From the NCBI GenBank assembly GCA_012522555.1, contig JAAYKG010000068.1:1-38487 (forward strand): a stretch of DNA of 38,487 nt. Reading direction: 5' to 3'. The notes under the pieces were generated by a model. It was given only the letters and a program-made list of their open reading frames with translations. It was not told the DNA's origin and searched no databases. Position numbers and translations under genes: made by a program. The DNA comes from Armatimonadota bacterium. Its GTDB lineage: Bacteria; Armatimonadota; UBA5829. Below are positions 1-8,347 of this stretch, piece by piece; positions within the stretch are counted from its first letter, which is position 1; every line of letters begins with the position of its first letter.

Positions 1-170
1 CAAGATTGGTTGCGGAAGCCGAGAAATGCGGCGCACGAGCGATGAACGGGTTGTCGATGCTGGTTTATCAGGGTGCGATATCTTATGAAATGTGGACGGG
101 GTTTCAAGCTCCGATATCGGTGATGGAAAAAGCAATTCTCAATACTCTAGGTGATACCCGGGGGCAATAG
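1..170 (+). CDS. aroE: Shikimate dehydrogenase, C-terminal fragment (5' end outside window)
   Basis: This is the last 55 codons of a gene that begins before the window; the reading frame starts at base 3 and stops with TAG at 168-170. The peptide contains NGLSMLVYQGAISYEMWTG, which matches the conserved C-terminal segment of AroE (GLxMLxxQGxxxFxxWTG). That segment closes over the shikimate site in the NADPH-dependent reduction of 3-dehydroshikimate in aromatic amino acid synthesis. The next gene, pilB, starts 84 bases later behind its own promoter-like sequence. From general knowledge, aroE next to pilB is a recurring arrangement in several Gram-positive-affiliated phyla. Nothing can be said about the N-terminal half. 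Confidence 0.85.
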   Translation, partial: RLVAEAEKCGARAMNGLSMLVYQGAISYEMWTGFQAPISVMEKAILNTLGDTRGQ

Positions 171-201
171 CTTGCCGAATCCGCATCCACCTGAGCATAT
201 G

Positions 202-210
202 TGCTATAAT
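202..210 (+). promoter_or_regulatory. Extended -10 promoter candidate for the pil operon
   Basis: A perfect TATAAT (205-210) is preceded by TGC (202-204), the extended -10 arrangement that can work without a good -35 box. At 17-base spacing the -35 position reads CGCATC, a poor match. Transcription would begin near 217, giving a leader of roughly 38 bases before the pilB ATG at 255. It lies in the aroE-pilB gap, so pilB need not depend on aroE transcription. Confidence 0.5.
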
Positions 211-254
211 TGTAAACTGTCTCGTGTGCAACGGGACTCTGGGAGTGAGGGATA

Positions 255-2039
255 ATGGCTAGAAAAGATCTGGGCGAAGCGCTGGTCGAAAAGGGCGTAA
301 TTACAGCAGAGCAGCTCTCTCAGGCTAGAGAAGTTCAGCGCAGCGCGCCTGGCGATATAGGACGAATAATTGTTGACCTCGGGTTTACCACCGACAAGGC
401 AGCCACGAAGGTGCGCGCCGAGACAATGAATTTGTCGTTTGTAGACTTGTCCACCCAAAAGATTGATCAGGCCGCCGTCAACTCGGTGCCGGAGCATATC
501 GCTAAAAGGCATAAAGTTTTGCCGATCGCCAAAAACGGCAACCGATTAATCGTAGCCGTAGTAAACCCCAGCGATCTGCTGGCTATTCAGGATATCAAAC
601 TCGCCAGTGGGGTCCAGCAAATTGCTATGGCGCTGTCCACTGAAGATGATGTGATGGATGCCATCGATCGAATGTATAAATCCGGCGATTCCACGGCGCA
701 ACCGGCAAATGTGGCCGCTACTGACCTTTCCGCAGTGGTGCCCAAAGAAGAGGGGGTGGCCAATACATCTGGGTTGTCAGCCGACATTCGACAGGCCATC
801 GCCGGTTTCGGAGCGCGCGAGGATATTCTTGACGAAGATACCGAGAGCATCGCCAAAGTATCCGAAGAGGCGCCGATTATCAGGATTGCCTATACCGTTA
901 TTCAGCAAGCTATCAGCGACGGGGCCAGCGATATCCACGTGGAGCCTGATAAGCGATCGGTGAGGATCCGCTATCGCATCGACGGTGTGTTGCACGAAGT
1001 GATGCCTCTGCCTAAGTATATCGAAAAGCCGCTGACCTCGCGTTTTAAGATCATGTCGGATATGAACATCGCTGAGCGCCGCGTTCCTCAAGACGGCCGT
1101 ATCCCTGTAACATTATCCGGCAAAGACTATGACTTGCGTGTATCGTGTCTGCCGACGGTCAACGGCGAAAAGATCGTTATGAGAATCCTGGACAAATCCA
1201 GCGTATTGCTGGGCTTGAATAAACTGGGATTCAGCCCGGAAGTGCAGGCGCAGGTCGAAGAGTTGGTCGCCCAGCCGAACGGCATGTTCCTCTCCACTGG
1301 CCCTACCGGCAGCGGCAAGACTACCACTCAATACTCGGTTCTGCACAAGCTCAATTCCGTCGAAAAGAACATCATCACTATCGAGGACCCGGTCGAGTAT
1401 CAGCTCAGCGGAATCGCGCAGGTTCAGGTGAACAAAAAGGCGGGTTTGAACTTCGCCAACGCGCTGGCGAGCTTCCTGCGGCAAGACCCGGATATCATCA
1501 TGGTTGGTGAAATGCGTAACCTGGAAACAGGGGAGATCGCCGTCGAGGCGTCGCTGACCGGCCACCTTGTTCTCTCGACACTGCACACAAACGACGCGCC
1601 GAGCGCTGTTACGAGAATGGTCGATATGGGAGTTGAGCCGTATTTGATCTCTGCTACTGTAATTGGCGTCCTTGCGCAGAGACTTGCTCGCAAGGTTTGC
1701 TCCAAGTGCAAAGCGCCGTATCAAGTTCCTGCATCGGAGCTTCGACGATTTGGCTTTAAGTCTAAGGATCCGAATGAACTGGTGACTTTATATCGCGGCG
1801 AAGGCTGTGACACGTGCAGGCATACCGGTTTCAAAGGCAGGCTTGGAATTTACGAATTGATGCGACTAAATGACGAGATTCGTGAGCTTGTTGTGCGTCG
1901 AGCGCCTCTAGCAGACATCAGAGAGGCCGCGAAAGCAAATGGCATGCACGAACTGAAAGATGACGGACTCGATAAAGTTCTGCAGGGCATCACGACCCCG
2001 GACGAGGTTATGAGGGTCGTCTTTACCGCAGGCGGTTAA
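255..2039 (+). CDS. pilB: Type IV pilus assembly/extension ATPase PilB (GspE family)
   Basis: A 594-aa cytoplasmic secretion ATPase expected to power pilin polymerisation at the inner membrane through PilC. Residues 1-145 resemble the MshEN/GspE N-terminal domain. The ATPase core carries Walker A GPTGSGKTTT from about residue 349, the Asp box IEDPVEYQ, and the Walker B region DPDIIMVGEMRN near 411. A conserved His box (GHLVLSTLHTNDAPSA) follows. A four-cysteine zinc element typical of PilB/GspE lies near 482-521 (CSKC and CDTC), followed by GFKGRLGIYE. The ATG at 255 follows GAGTGAGGG at a normal distance. Length and motif order are ordinary for PilB. It heads the pilB-pilT-pilC-pilD block. 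The zinc element and the intact GspE N-terminal domain separate it from the PilT paralogue downstream. Confidence 0.95.
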   Translation: MARKDLGEALVEKGVITAEQLSQAREVQRSAPGDIGRIIVDLGFTTDKAATKVRAETMNLSFVDLSTQKIDQAAVNSVPEHIAKRHKVLPIAKNGNRLIVAVVNPSDLLAIQDIKLASGVQQIAMALSTEDDVMDAIDRMYKSGDSTAQPANVAATDLSAVVPKEEGVANTSGLSADIRQAIAGFGAREDILDEDTESIAKVSEEAPIIRIAYTVIQQAISDGASDIHVEPDKRSVRIRYRIDGVLHEVMPLPKYIEKPLTSRFKIMSDMNIAERRVPQDGRIPVTLSGKDYDLRVSCLPTVNGEKIVMRILDKSSVLLGLNKLGFSPEVQAQVEELVAQPNGMFLSTGPTGSGKTTTQYSVLHKLNSVEKNIITIEDPVEYQLSGIAQVQVNKKAGLNFANALASFLRQDPDIIMVGEMRNLETGEIAVEASLTGHLVLSTLHTNDAPSAVTRMVDMGVEPYLISATVIGVLAQRLARKVCSKCKAPYQVPASELRRFGFKSKDPNELVTLYRGEGCDTCRHTGFKGRLGIYELMRLNDEIRELVVRRAPLADIREAAKANGMHELKDDGLDKVLQGITTPDEVMRVVFTAGG

Positions 2040-2057
2040 TATAGTTGGAGGGACGAA

Positions 2058-3236
2058 TTGTCTGAGGCAACAACAGTTGGCAGTATCGCGGATGTTAAGG
2101 TCGAACCCGGCAAAAAAGTTAGCGATCCGGTCTCGCTTGACGATACTCATATAGATGACCTGTTAAATGAAATGGTCCAAAGAGGATCATCGGACCTCCA
2201 TATATGCACGGGAGTTCCGCCGGTGATCAGGGTTGACGGGCAGATGACAGCCCTGAACTTCACCAAGTTCAATGCGATGCAGACACAGAGAATGCTCTAC
2301 GATATTTTGTCCGACGAGCAGATTCAGCGTTTTGAGGACACATGGGAGCTGGACTTTTCATACTCACTGGAGGATGTATCGCGTTTCCGCGTCAATATTT
2401 TCAAAGACAAAGGCACAGTTGCTGCGGCTTTCCGATTGATTCCGATCAAAATCCCCACCCTTCGAGAGTTGGGGTTGCCGGCAGTGCTGGAGACGATCAC
2501 ACGCAGGCCGAGGGGCCTGGTGTTGGTCACCGGGCCAACGGGTTCAGGAAAATCTACGTCTCTTGCCGCTATGATCAACCAGATCAACCACGAGCGCAGC
2601 AGCCATATAATCACGATTGAAGACCCGATCGAATATCTGCACCAGCACCGATTGAGCGTAATTAACCAACGCGAGGTCGGCCAGGACACCAAAGAGTTTG
2701 CAAATGCTTTGAGAGCGGCTTTGCGTGAAGACCCGGACGTGATTCTGGTTGGCGAGATGAGAGACCTCGAGACTATGTCCAACGCAATCAGAGCGGCGGA
2801 AACAGGCCACCTTGTGTTTGCGACTCTGCATACCAACAGTGCGGCCTCGACCGTGGACCGCGTGGTTGACTCGTTCCCTGCTTCTCAACAAGAGCAGATA
2901 CGACTGATGCTTTCAAACAGCCTTGAAGCCGTGCTTTGTCAGCAGTTGCTGCCGAGAGCGGGGATGCCGGGAAGAGTCTGCTGTATGGAGATTATGATAG
3001 CGACTCCAGCTATTCGTAACCTGATTCGCGAAGCCAAAAGCCACCAGGTGACCTCTATTATACAGACCAGTTCGAATGTAGGCATGCAGACGATGGACCA
3101 GCACCTTCGTGATCTCTACCAGAAGGGGATCATCACATATGATGAGGCGATGGCTCGGGCGATGAGCCAGGAAGAGCTTAAGAATATGATCACCTCCGCG
3201 ATGGGCGCGGCAGGCTCTCCGGGGCCGCGAAGATAA
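2058..3236 (+). CDS. pilT: Type IV pilus retraction ATPase PilT
   Basis: A 392-aa ATPase expected to depolymerise the pilus. It starts with TTG at 2058, chosen because GGAGGGACG ends just upstream and no ATG lies nearby. Key motifs are Walker A GPTGSGKSTS near residue 158, the Asp box IEDPIEYLH, Walker B DPDVILVGEMRD, and AIRAAETGHLVFATLHTN, which is diagnostic for PilT rather than PilB. The PilB zinc cysteines and large N-terminal domain are absent. About 25 extra N-terminal residues precede the usual PilT start. The gene lies 18 bases after pilB, so the two are probably co-transcribed. Having both ATPases predicts a retractile pilus (twitching, DNA uptake) rather than a pure type II secretion system. 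Confidence 0.95.
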   Translation: MSEATTVGSIADVKVEPGKKVSDPVSLDDTHIDDLLNEMVQRGSSDLHICTGVPPVIRVDGQMTALNFTKFNAMQTQRMLYDILSDEQIQRFEDTWELDFSYSLEDVSRFRVNIFKDKGTVAAAFRLIPIKIPTLRELGLPAVLETITRRPRGLVLVTGPTGSGKSTSLAAMINQINHERSSHIITIEDPIEYLHQHRLSVINQREVGQDTKEFANALRAALREDPDVILVGEMRDLETMSNAIRAAETGHLVFATLHTNSAASTVDRVVDSFPASQQEQIRLMLSNSLEAVLCQQLLPRAGMPGRVCCMEIMIATPAIRNLIREAKSHQVTSIIQTSSNVGMQTMDQHLRDLYQKGIITYDEAMARAMSQEELKNMITSAMGAAGSPGPRR

Positions 3237-3286
3237 AAGCGACTAAACGATCCGGGCAATTGGAATCTGAACAGGAGTGATCTGAT

Positions 3287-4501
3287 ATGCCAAACTTTGC
3301 ATATACGGTGCGTGATGCGACGGGGCAGATTATTGCGGGAAACTCTGAGGCCGAAAACGAAGAGATTCTGCGTAAACGGCTGATCGAAAACAGCTTCACG
3401 GTCGTCGAGATCAAGCAGGTCAAAAGCTCCCAAAAAAAGGTCGGGGGAAGCCGTGGGATCAAAAAGACCGACCTGGCTGTTATGTGTCGACAGTTTTCGA
3501 CTATGATCGATGCGGGTGTTTCTCTCGTTCGATGCCTGAATGTTCTTGCCGAGCAAGCGACTAACCCCAGGCTCAAGGCGATTTTGAACGACGTAAAAAA
3601 CGAGGTCGAGGGCGGAAATACGCTCTCGAAAGCGCTGGAAAAATACCCCAACGCTTTCGACAGGTTGTTTATTGGTCTGGTCAACGCGGGTGAAGTCGGG
3701 GGTGCGCTTGAAGAAAGTCTGCAAAGGCTTTCACAGTTCCTTGAAAAAGACGTGGAATTGAGGCGTAAGGTCAAGAGCGCAATGACCTATCCGACGATTA
3801 TCATGGTCTTTGCGACAATGGTCGTGTTGGGCTTGATGACGTTCGTTTTGCCGAAGTTTATGGTGTTGTTCGATGACCTCGGGATTGAAGATTTGCCAGG
3901 CCCGACGGCGGTGTTGCAGGCTTCGAGCAACTTTATGGTGGCTAAATGGTATTGGGTGATTGTGTTCGGGGTGATCTTCTTCATCTCGGTGAAGCTTTTC
4001 GTGAAGACCAAGGTTGGCCGCCGTGTTTTTGACCGGCTGAAGTTGAAAGCTCCCGTGTTTGGTATGCTCAACCACAAAGTAGCTTTGGCGAGATTTGCCA
4101 GGACGCTGGCCACATTGCTTTCAAGCGGCGTCGGTATCCTGCAGGCCATGGAGACTGTGGCGGGCACTGTATCTAACGATATTATCTCCGATGCGATTTT
4201 GGAGGCCAGGGCCAGGATCAGAGAAGGCGACAAAATCGGCGAGCCGCTTGCACGCAGCGGGCTGTTCCCGCCTATGGTGGTTCAGATGATCGGAATCGGC
4301 GAAGAATCGGGGTCGCTTGACCCGATGCTTTCCAAGGTAGCTGATTTTTATGAAGACGAGGTCGATGCCGCTCTCGCCAGCCTTACCGCGGCGATCGAAC
4401 CTGTGCTTATCGTCGGGCTTGGAGGAGTGGTCGGCTTTATCGTCATATCGTTGTTCTTGCCTCTTGTTGCGGTCATCCAAAACCTGAGCGGGGCCGGGTA
4501 A
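3287..4501 (+). CDS. pilC: Type IV pilus inner-membrane platform protein PilC (GspF family)
   Basis: A 404-aa platform protein that would couple PilB and PilT to the growing or shrinking pilus. Two T2SSF repeats are visible, about residues 68-192 and 271-394. Each begins with the same pattern (LAVMCRQFSTMIDAGVSLVR and LARFARTLATLLSSGVGILQ) and contains the GE(V/E)(G/S)G motif (NAGEVGGALEE, GIGEESGSLDP). Three hydrophobic segments lie near 165-190, 222-242 and 375-398, as in PilC/GspF. The ATG at 3287 follows AGGAG nine bases upstream. The gene is 50 bases after pilT and 10 bases before pilD. Confidence 0.95.
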   Translation: MPNFAYTVRDATGQIIAGNSEAENEEILRKRLIENSFTVVEIKQVKSSQKKVGGSRGIKKTDLAVMCRQFSTMIDAGVSLVRCLNVLAEQATNPRLKAILNDVKNEVEGGNTLSKALEKYPNAFDRLFIGLVNAGEVGGALEESLQRLSQFLEKDVELRRKVKSAMTYPTIIMVFATMVVLGLMTFVLPKFMVLFDDLGIEDLPGPTAVLQASSNFMVAKWYWVIVFGVIFFISVKLFVKTKVGRRVFDRLKLKAPVFGMLNHKVALARFARTLATLLSSGVGILQAMETVAGTVSNDIISDAILEARARIREGDKIGEPLARSGLFPPMVVQMIGIGEESGSLDPMLSKVADFYEDEVDAALASLTAAIEPVLIVGLGGVVGFIVISLFLPLVAVIQNLSGAG

Positions 4502-4511
4502 TAGTCAGAGT

Positions 4512-5402
4512 ATGCTACCGATTTGGTTTGGAAGCCTGATAGCATTTGTATATGGCGCGATAGTGGGCAGCTTTCTGAACGTATGTATTTATCGCATGCC
4601 GGCGGATAAATCTATTGTGAATCCGCCCTCGCACTGCCCTAAATGCGACACTAGATTGCGGGGTTGGGATAATATTCCGCTGATTAGTTTTTTGTTGCTG
4701 GGAAGAAAGTGCAGATATTGCAAGGCTCCTATAAGCTGGAGATATTTCTCGGTTGAGTTGTTGACAGGGCTGTTGTGGGTAGCGACATATCTGAGGTATG
4801 GCGTTTCGATCGATGTATTCGCGTATGTATTGTTTATCTCAGCGCTGCTGATAGCGTTTTTTGTTGATCTGGACGAGTTCATAATTCCAGATCAGGTGTG
4901 GATTGCGGGGATAGTGATCGGAGTTGGCAAGGATATCGCGCACTGGGTTGCGGGGGATCTGCGGATGGTGTCGATTTCTGTGCCGGGAACACCGATGGCA
5001 ATTCCTTTGCCGCCCAGCATAGTCGGCGCTGTGCTTTGTTTTTCGCTGTTCTTTTTAATTGCGTATGTCAGTTATTACGCTTTCAAGCCGAAGGATAAAG
5101 AGGCGCTGGCTGAATATGAAGGAGCGATGGGCGGCGGGGACGTGAAGCTGGCTGCCGGTATTGGCGCGGTTGTCGGGTTGTGGCCTGCGTTGGTCAGTTT
5201 TTTTATTGCGGTTTTGTTGGGCACGATTATCGGCTTAACACACCTGGCGCTGCGGGCACGAGCGGAGAAGCGCGGGGTGCGATGGAGGACGGAGATACCG
5301 TTCGGCCCTTATATGGTTACGGGAGCCTTGGCTGTTATATTACTTTGGCCTGAGTTGGGCGCTGTGTGGAATGCATGGATCGGCTTGGTAGCGACGGGAT
5401 AG
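4512..5402 (+). CDS. pilD: Prepilin peptidase / N-methyltransferase PilD (A24 family)
   Basis: A 296-aa polytopic membrane enzyme that should cleave the leader of the class III signal peptides encoded downstream and methylate the new N-terminus. Cys42, Cys45, Cys67 and Cys70 (CPKC and CRYC) form the zinc element typical of the bifunctional enzyme. The two aspartyl-protease motifs are DLDEFIIPD near residues 119-127 and GGGDVK around Asp210. Several hydrophobic helices follow. It starts 10 bases after pilC with only a weak ribosome-binding site (CAGAG), which suggests translational coupling. At least three of the four pilin-like proteins that follow carry a cleavage site for it. Confidence 0.95.
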   Translation: MLPIWFGSLIAFVYGAIVGSFLNVCIYRMPADKSIVNPPSHCPKCDTRLRGWDNIPLISFLLLGRKCRYCKAPISWRYFSVELLTGLLWVATYLRYGVSIDVFAYVLFISALLIAFFVDLDEFIIPDQVWIAGIVIGVGKDIAHWVAGDLRMVSISVPGTPMAIPLPPSIVGAVLCFSLFFLIAYVSYYAFKPKDKEALAEYEGAMGGGDVKLAAGIGAVVGLWPALVSFFIAVLLGTIIGLTHLALRARAEKRGVRWRTEIPFGPYMVTGALAVILLWPELGAVWNAWIGLVATG

Positions 5403-5425
5403 CTGGAACAAGTGCGCAGTCTGAG

Positions 5426-5455
5426 TCGACCTATAAGCAGGTCACGGCGTATAAT
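5426..5455 (+). promoter_or_regulatory. Promoter candidate before the H-X9-DG prepilin gene
   Basis: A perfect TATAAT at 5450-5455 lies 18 bases after TCGACC (5426-5431), a partial match to the -35 consensus. It sits in the 87-base gap between pilD and the prepilin gene. A separate promoter would let a pilin be made in larger amounts than the assembly machinery. There is no extended -10 TG. Confidence 0.35.
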
Positions 5456-5489
5456 ATGGGGCTGATATCGCCTTTGGAGGTGATTGGAG

Positions 5490-6248
5490 ATGAGGATTTT
5501 GAATAATAGAAGGGGTTTTTCTCTGGTCGAGCTTTTGACGGTCATTGCTATCATCGCGATTCTGGCCTCGATCATATTCCCTGTTATGAGTATGGTGAGC
5601 AACAAAGCGCGGATGAACAAGTGCATTACGCAACTACACCAGATCGGCCTTGCTGTGCAGATGTTCAAGCAGGATAACCGAAAATATCCGGACATTCTGG
5701 GTGTTGAGATAATGCACTCCGGAGGGAATATCATACCTATGGACCAGCCGTCCCCTCCTGCAAGCCCTCGGGCGGTTGGGTTGTTCCCGGAGTATGTGAA
5801 GGCGGCGCGAATGTATCATTGCCCAAACTCAAAATTTCTCGACCCGACAACGTATATCCAGGCAAGTCCGGCTTATGACCCGCTCGGGGATGGACAGGGC
5901 ATCGATGCATACTCATACAACAGCTATGACTTTATGATATATGGGGAAAATGACATTCGACAGCACTACACCAAATCATGGGCAGCCACACCTGCGGATG
6001 TTGAGTCACAAGGGCCTGGAGCGCCAAGCGATCCGCAGCGCGACTATGAGCGGCAGCTTAAATTCAAGACCCCGCCTGATAACACAGTAATCACCTGGTG
6101 CTCGTGGCATGAAGTCTATACGGGCAGCGGCGCCAGCCTGACAGTCTCCGGAAGAGCCCCTGTGCTGTTTTTGGACGGCCATGTCGACTCACTGCAGGCC
6201 CCTGAGGTGGAACAATACCGATGGAGGACACTGCCCAAGAAAGAATAG
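5490..6248 (+). CDS. Prepilin with H-X9-DG C-terminal motif
   Basis: A 252-aa pilin-like protein. Its start RRGFSLVELLTVIAIIAI is a class III signal peptide: PilD would cut after the Gly, leaving Phe+1 and Glu+5, and the hydrophobic helix would anchor it and pack in the pilus core. The C-terminus carries HEVYTG...VLFLDGHVDSL, the His-spacer-Asp-Gly pattern of the H-X9-DG (DUF1559-like) prepilins. From general knowledge these are common in Planctomycetes, Lentisphaerae and Armatimonadota. ATG 5490 is preferred over the in-frame TTG at 5484 because GGAGG (5476-5480) is nine bases from the ATG but only three from the TTG. It could be the major pilin or a GspG/GspH-like pseudopilin; the sequence does not decide. 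Confidence 0.88.
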   Translation: MRILNNRRGFSLVELLTVIAIIAILASIIFPVMSMVSNKARMNKCITQLHQIGLAVQMFKQDNRKYPDILGVEIMHSGGNIIPMDQPSPPASPRAVGLFPEYVKAARMYHCPNSKFLDPTTYIQASPAYDPLGDGQGIDAYSYNSYDFMIYGENDIRQHYTKSWAATPADVESQGPGAPSDPQRDYERQLKFKTPPDNTVITWCSWHEVYTGSGASLTVSGRAPVLFLDGHVDSLQAPEVEQYRWRTLPKKE

Positions 6249-6277
6249 TTGCGCTGGTTGCAAAGAATTGTATGTGA

Positions 6278-6304
6278 TGTTGGGGCAGAGATTCTGCCCC
6301 AACA
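6278..6304 (+). terminator. Perfect 12-bp hairpin after the H-X9-DG prepilin gene
   Basis: The arms TGTTGGGGCAGA (6278-6289) and TCTGCCCCAACA (6293-6304) pair perfectly around a GAT loop. It lies 30 bases past the prepilin stop and is followed by GTTGTTTGT, a poor T tract. It may be an intrinsic or Rho-assisted terminator, an mRNA 3'-end stabiliser, or a small dispersed palindrome. The remaining gap to 6469 shows no convincing gene. Confidence 0.55.
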
Positions 6305-6469
6305 GTTGTTTGTGGTAGAATTGTTAGGACTTATAGATCAGTATGCTCTTTTGCCATTTACGGAACATTCGAGGGGTCTTAGTAGTCGTACCATCGGGAG
6401 TCTGCCACTGCGGTCGCAAGGACTTATCACGCAGACCGGCGTGGGATTAACTTGTTATAGGAAGCGTCC

Positions 6470-8347
6470 ATGAAGGGTCTTAGCAACAACAGGAAGGGCA
6501 CCACTTTAGTAGAGATACTTGTGGTGATGTTGGTTCTGCTGGTCGGGATCATGACGGTTATCCAGTTGTTCCCCACCGGGTTCCGTGTCGTGCGGGCTGC
6601 CGAGAGCCAGACTATCGCCTCCAAACTTGCGCAGGCCGAGGTTGAGCGCTGGAAGAATATGCCGGGAAATCTGCCCGACGGAATTTTGCCTGTCACCTCG
6701 GACGGGACTGTTATAAACGATCAAAACCCCGGCCCCCCATTCGAGGGGTTTTCCCCAACTTTGGTAAATGGTCTCTATGAGGCCGGAAATGTGATCAACT
6801 CTCGCTATGTCCGCAATGAGACCACTCCGATTCCTGTGGGCAGCTATTTCACCAGCGGAGCAGGCGCGGCATACGGGTCGAAGTATACCCTTGCGTTCAG
6901 CCCGATCGAAGTTACCGCTGACCCTGAGAACCCCGGATTGTATTTGGGGCTTACTATTAAGAGTGGGGATTTGCAGAGGCGGGTCGGTAGTGCGGATTCG
7001 TATATTTATTTGCGCCCCGGACAGTATGGGATCGATTATGACCTGACAACTGTCGGCGGAGACCCCGCGTTTATGGTATGCTTCAGCTACGACCGAAACC
7101 CGGGGCATGCGTATCATATAAGTTATTCATATTGGGTCGAGCACAAGCGCACCGGCGAGGCGACGCTGCTCAGCGAGGTCGATCAAACGGTGCGGCCGGA
7201 TCCGAATGGAGATTGGGTTCCAGTGCCGATCAGGCCTCCGAGCGATTATCCCCCGTCTGACTATGATGTTGTTGAAGTTGAGAGCGGGGCCGATTCGTGC
7301 GCGAGGGGCTTTGTGCAGGTTCCGCCGCAGGGTTGGTCGGGTGACCCGTATGAGTTTGCGTTGGTGGACTCGATTATGGGGGTTGTGGCGTTTAACCCGC
7401 GCGCTCGGAATATGACTGAGCGCACCGCCAGAGGAGTGCGAGCGATAACGGCGCGAATCGACTATAAGATATATGATCCGCGAATCCTGCGCGAGGACAA
7501 AATCGTGCCGGCAGTCAACGAAGACCCGTTCAACACTGGCCAGAACACACACTCAGCAATTAAACTGGCGCTGAGGTTTATTTTGAATGCGGGCAGCCCG
7601 TTGAGCATAACCGATGGTGATGCTACAGATAATCCCGATGAACCGACCTTTGAGGGGCTGGTAAAAAAGAGGCTCGGAATGCCGCTGTCCAGTCCGGCGG
7701 ATTTGATGGTTGCGCAGTCGGTTTTGATTATTGATCTGGCCACGGGATTGAGAGTGGAGATACCCTCCGATGCTCCGCCATTTTATGCTATCGACTACAA
7801 GGCGGGGGTTGTGCATCTGCCTGAGACAGCCAACCTGATCGACTGGAACAGTGAACCGCTCCCTGACACCCGCGATATTCCACTAGCCGGGCGGCACCTG
7901 AGATTTTTCTATCGCGCGGATGGTGATTGGTCGGTGCAGTGTCAGAAGGCATATTCCTATTATCTTAGAAAATGGGATACATCGCGAGTCGACTACAGAC
8001 ATTTTAAGCTGCGAGCGCCCCAGGGAGGGCCGTATCAACTGCTGTTTGCCAGATGCGACTCCGGTAAGAATGTTACTGTTGACTATAGTTATTGGCTTGG
8101 CGGTGCGGAGCATAAGGTGGTGGGAAAGTCGTACAGGCTGTCTGATGATTGGGTGGCCGACCCGGATGCGCCCGCGGTGAGATGCTCATATTTCAACCTT
8201 GATATCCCACCGGGAGCCACTATTGATCCATCGACGAGGATCGTGGTCGCCGGCGCTTCTTTCAGGGCCAGAGTGACTTGGCGAGACGGCAAATCCTGGC
8301 GATTTGTTGATATTGATACGGATCTGACGAGGAATTCGTCACCATGA
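6470..8347 (+). CDS. Very large PilV/GspI-like minor pseudopilin
   Basis: A 625-aa protein with the class III signal NRKGTTLVEILVVMLVLLVG (predicted cut after Gly, Glu+5 present) and a hydrophobic helix. The sequence TIASKLAQAEVERWKNMPG follows, like the ASxLAQxxxE segment of PilV/GspI. Ordinary PilV proteins have about 130-200 residues, so roughly 450 extra residues form an exposed beta-rich body. Two internal segments look alike, around residues 210-245 (HISYSYWVEHK) and 534-565 (VTVDYSYWLGGAEHK). The motif YAIDYKAGVVHL near 441 resembles one in the next protein and in the propeller protein. The ATG at 6470 follows AGGAAG. The stop overlaps the next start (ATGA), so the two are translationally coupled. 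The identity of the exposed region is unknown. Confidence 0.8.
   Translation: MKGLSNNRKGTTLVEILVVMLVLLVGIMTVIQLFPTGFRVVRAAESQTIASKLAQAEVERWKNMPGNLPDGILPVTSDGTVINDQNPGPPFEGFSPTLVNGLYEAGNVINSRYVRNETTPIPVGSYFTSGAGAAYGSKYTLAFSPIEVTADPENPGLYLGLTIKSGDLQRRVGSADSYIYLRPGQYGIDYDLTTVGGDPAFMVCFSYDRNPGHAYHISYSYWVEHKRTGEATLLSEVDQTVRPDPNGDWVPVPIRPPSDYPPSDYDVVEVESGADSCARGFVQVPPQGWSGDPYEFALVDSIMGVVAFNPRARNMTERTARGVRAITARIDYKIYDPRILREDKIVPAVNEDPFNTGQNTHSAIKLALRFILNAGSPLSITDGDATDNPDEPTFEGLVKKRLGMPLSSPADLMVAQSVLIIDLATGLRVEIPSDAPPFYAIDYKAGVVHLPETANLIDWNSEPLPDTRDIPLAGRHLRFFYRADGDWSVQCQKAYSYYLRKWDTSRVDYRHFKLRAPQGGPYQLLFARCDSGKNVTVDYSYWLGGAEHKVVGKSYRLSDDWVADPDAPAVRCSYFNLDIPPGATIDPSTRIVVAGASFRARVTWRDGKSWRFVDIDTDLTRNSSP

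Noticed and set aside
6249-6473. 74-aa plus-strand frame between the prepilin and the PilV-like gene
   Set aside because: Starts with TTG without a ribosome-binding site, runs through the 12-bp hairpin and overlaps the next start; the peptide resembles no family.
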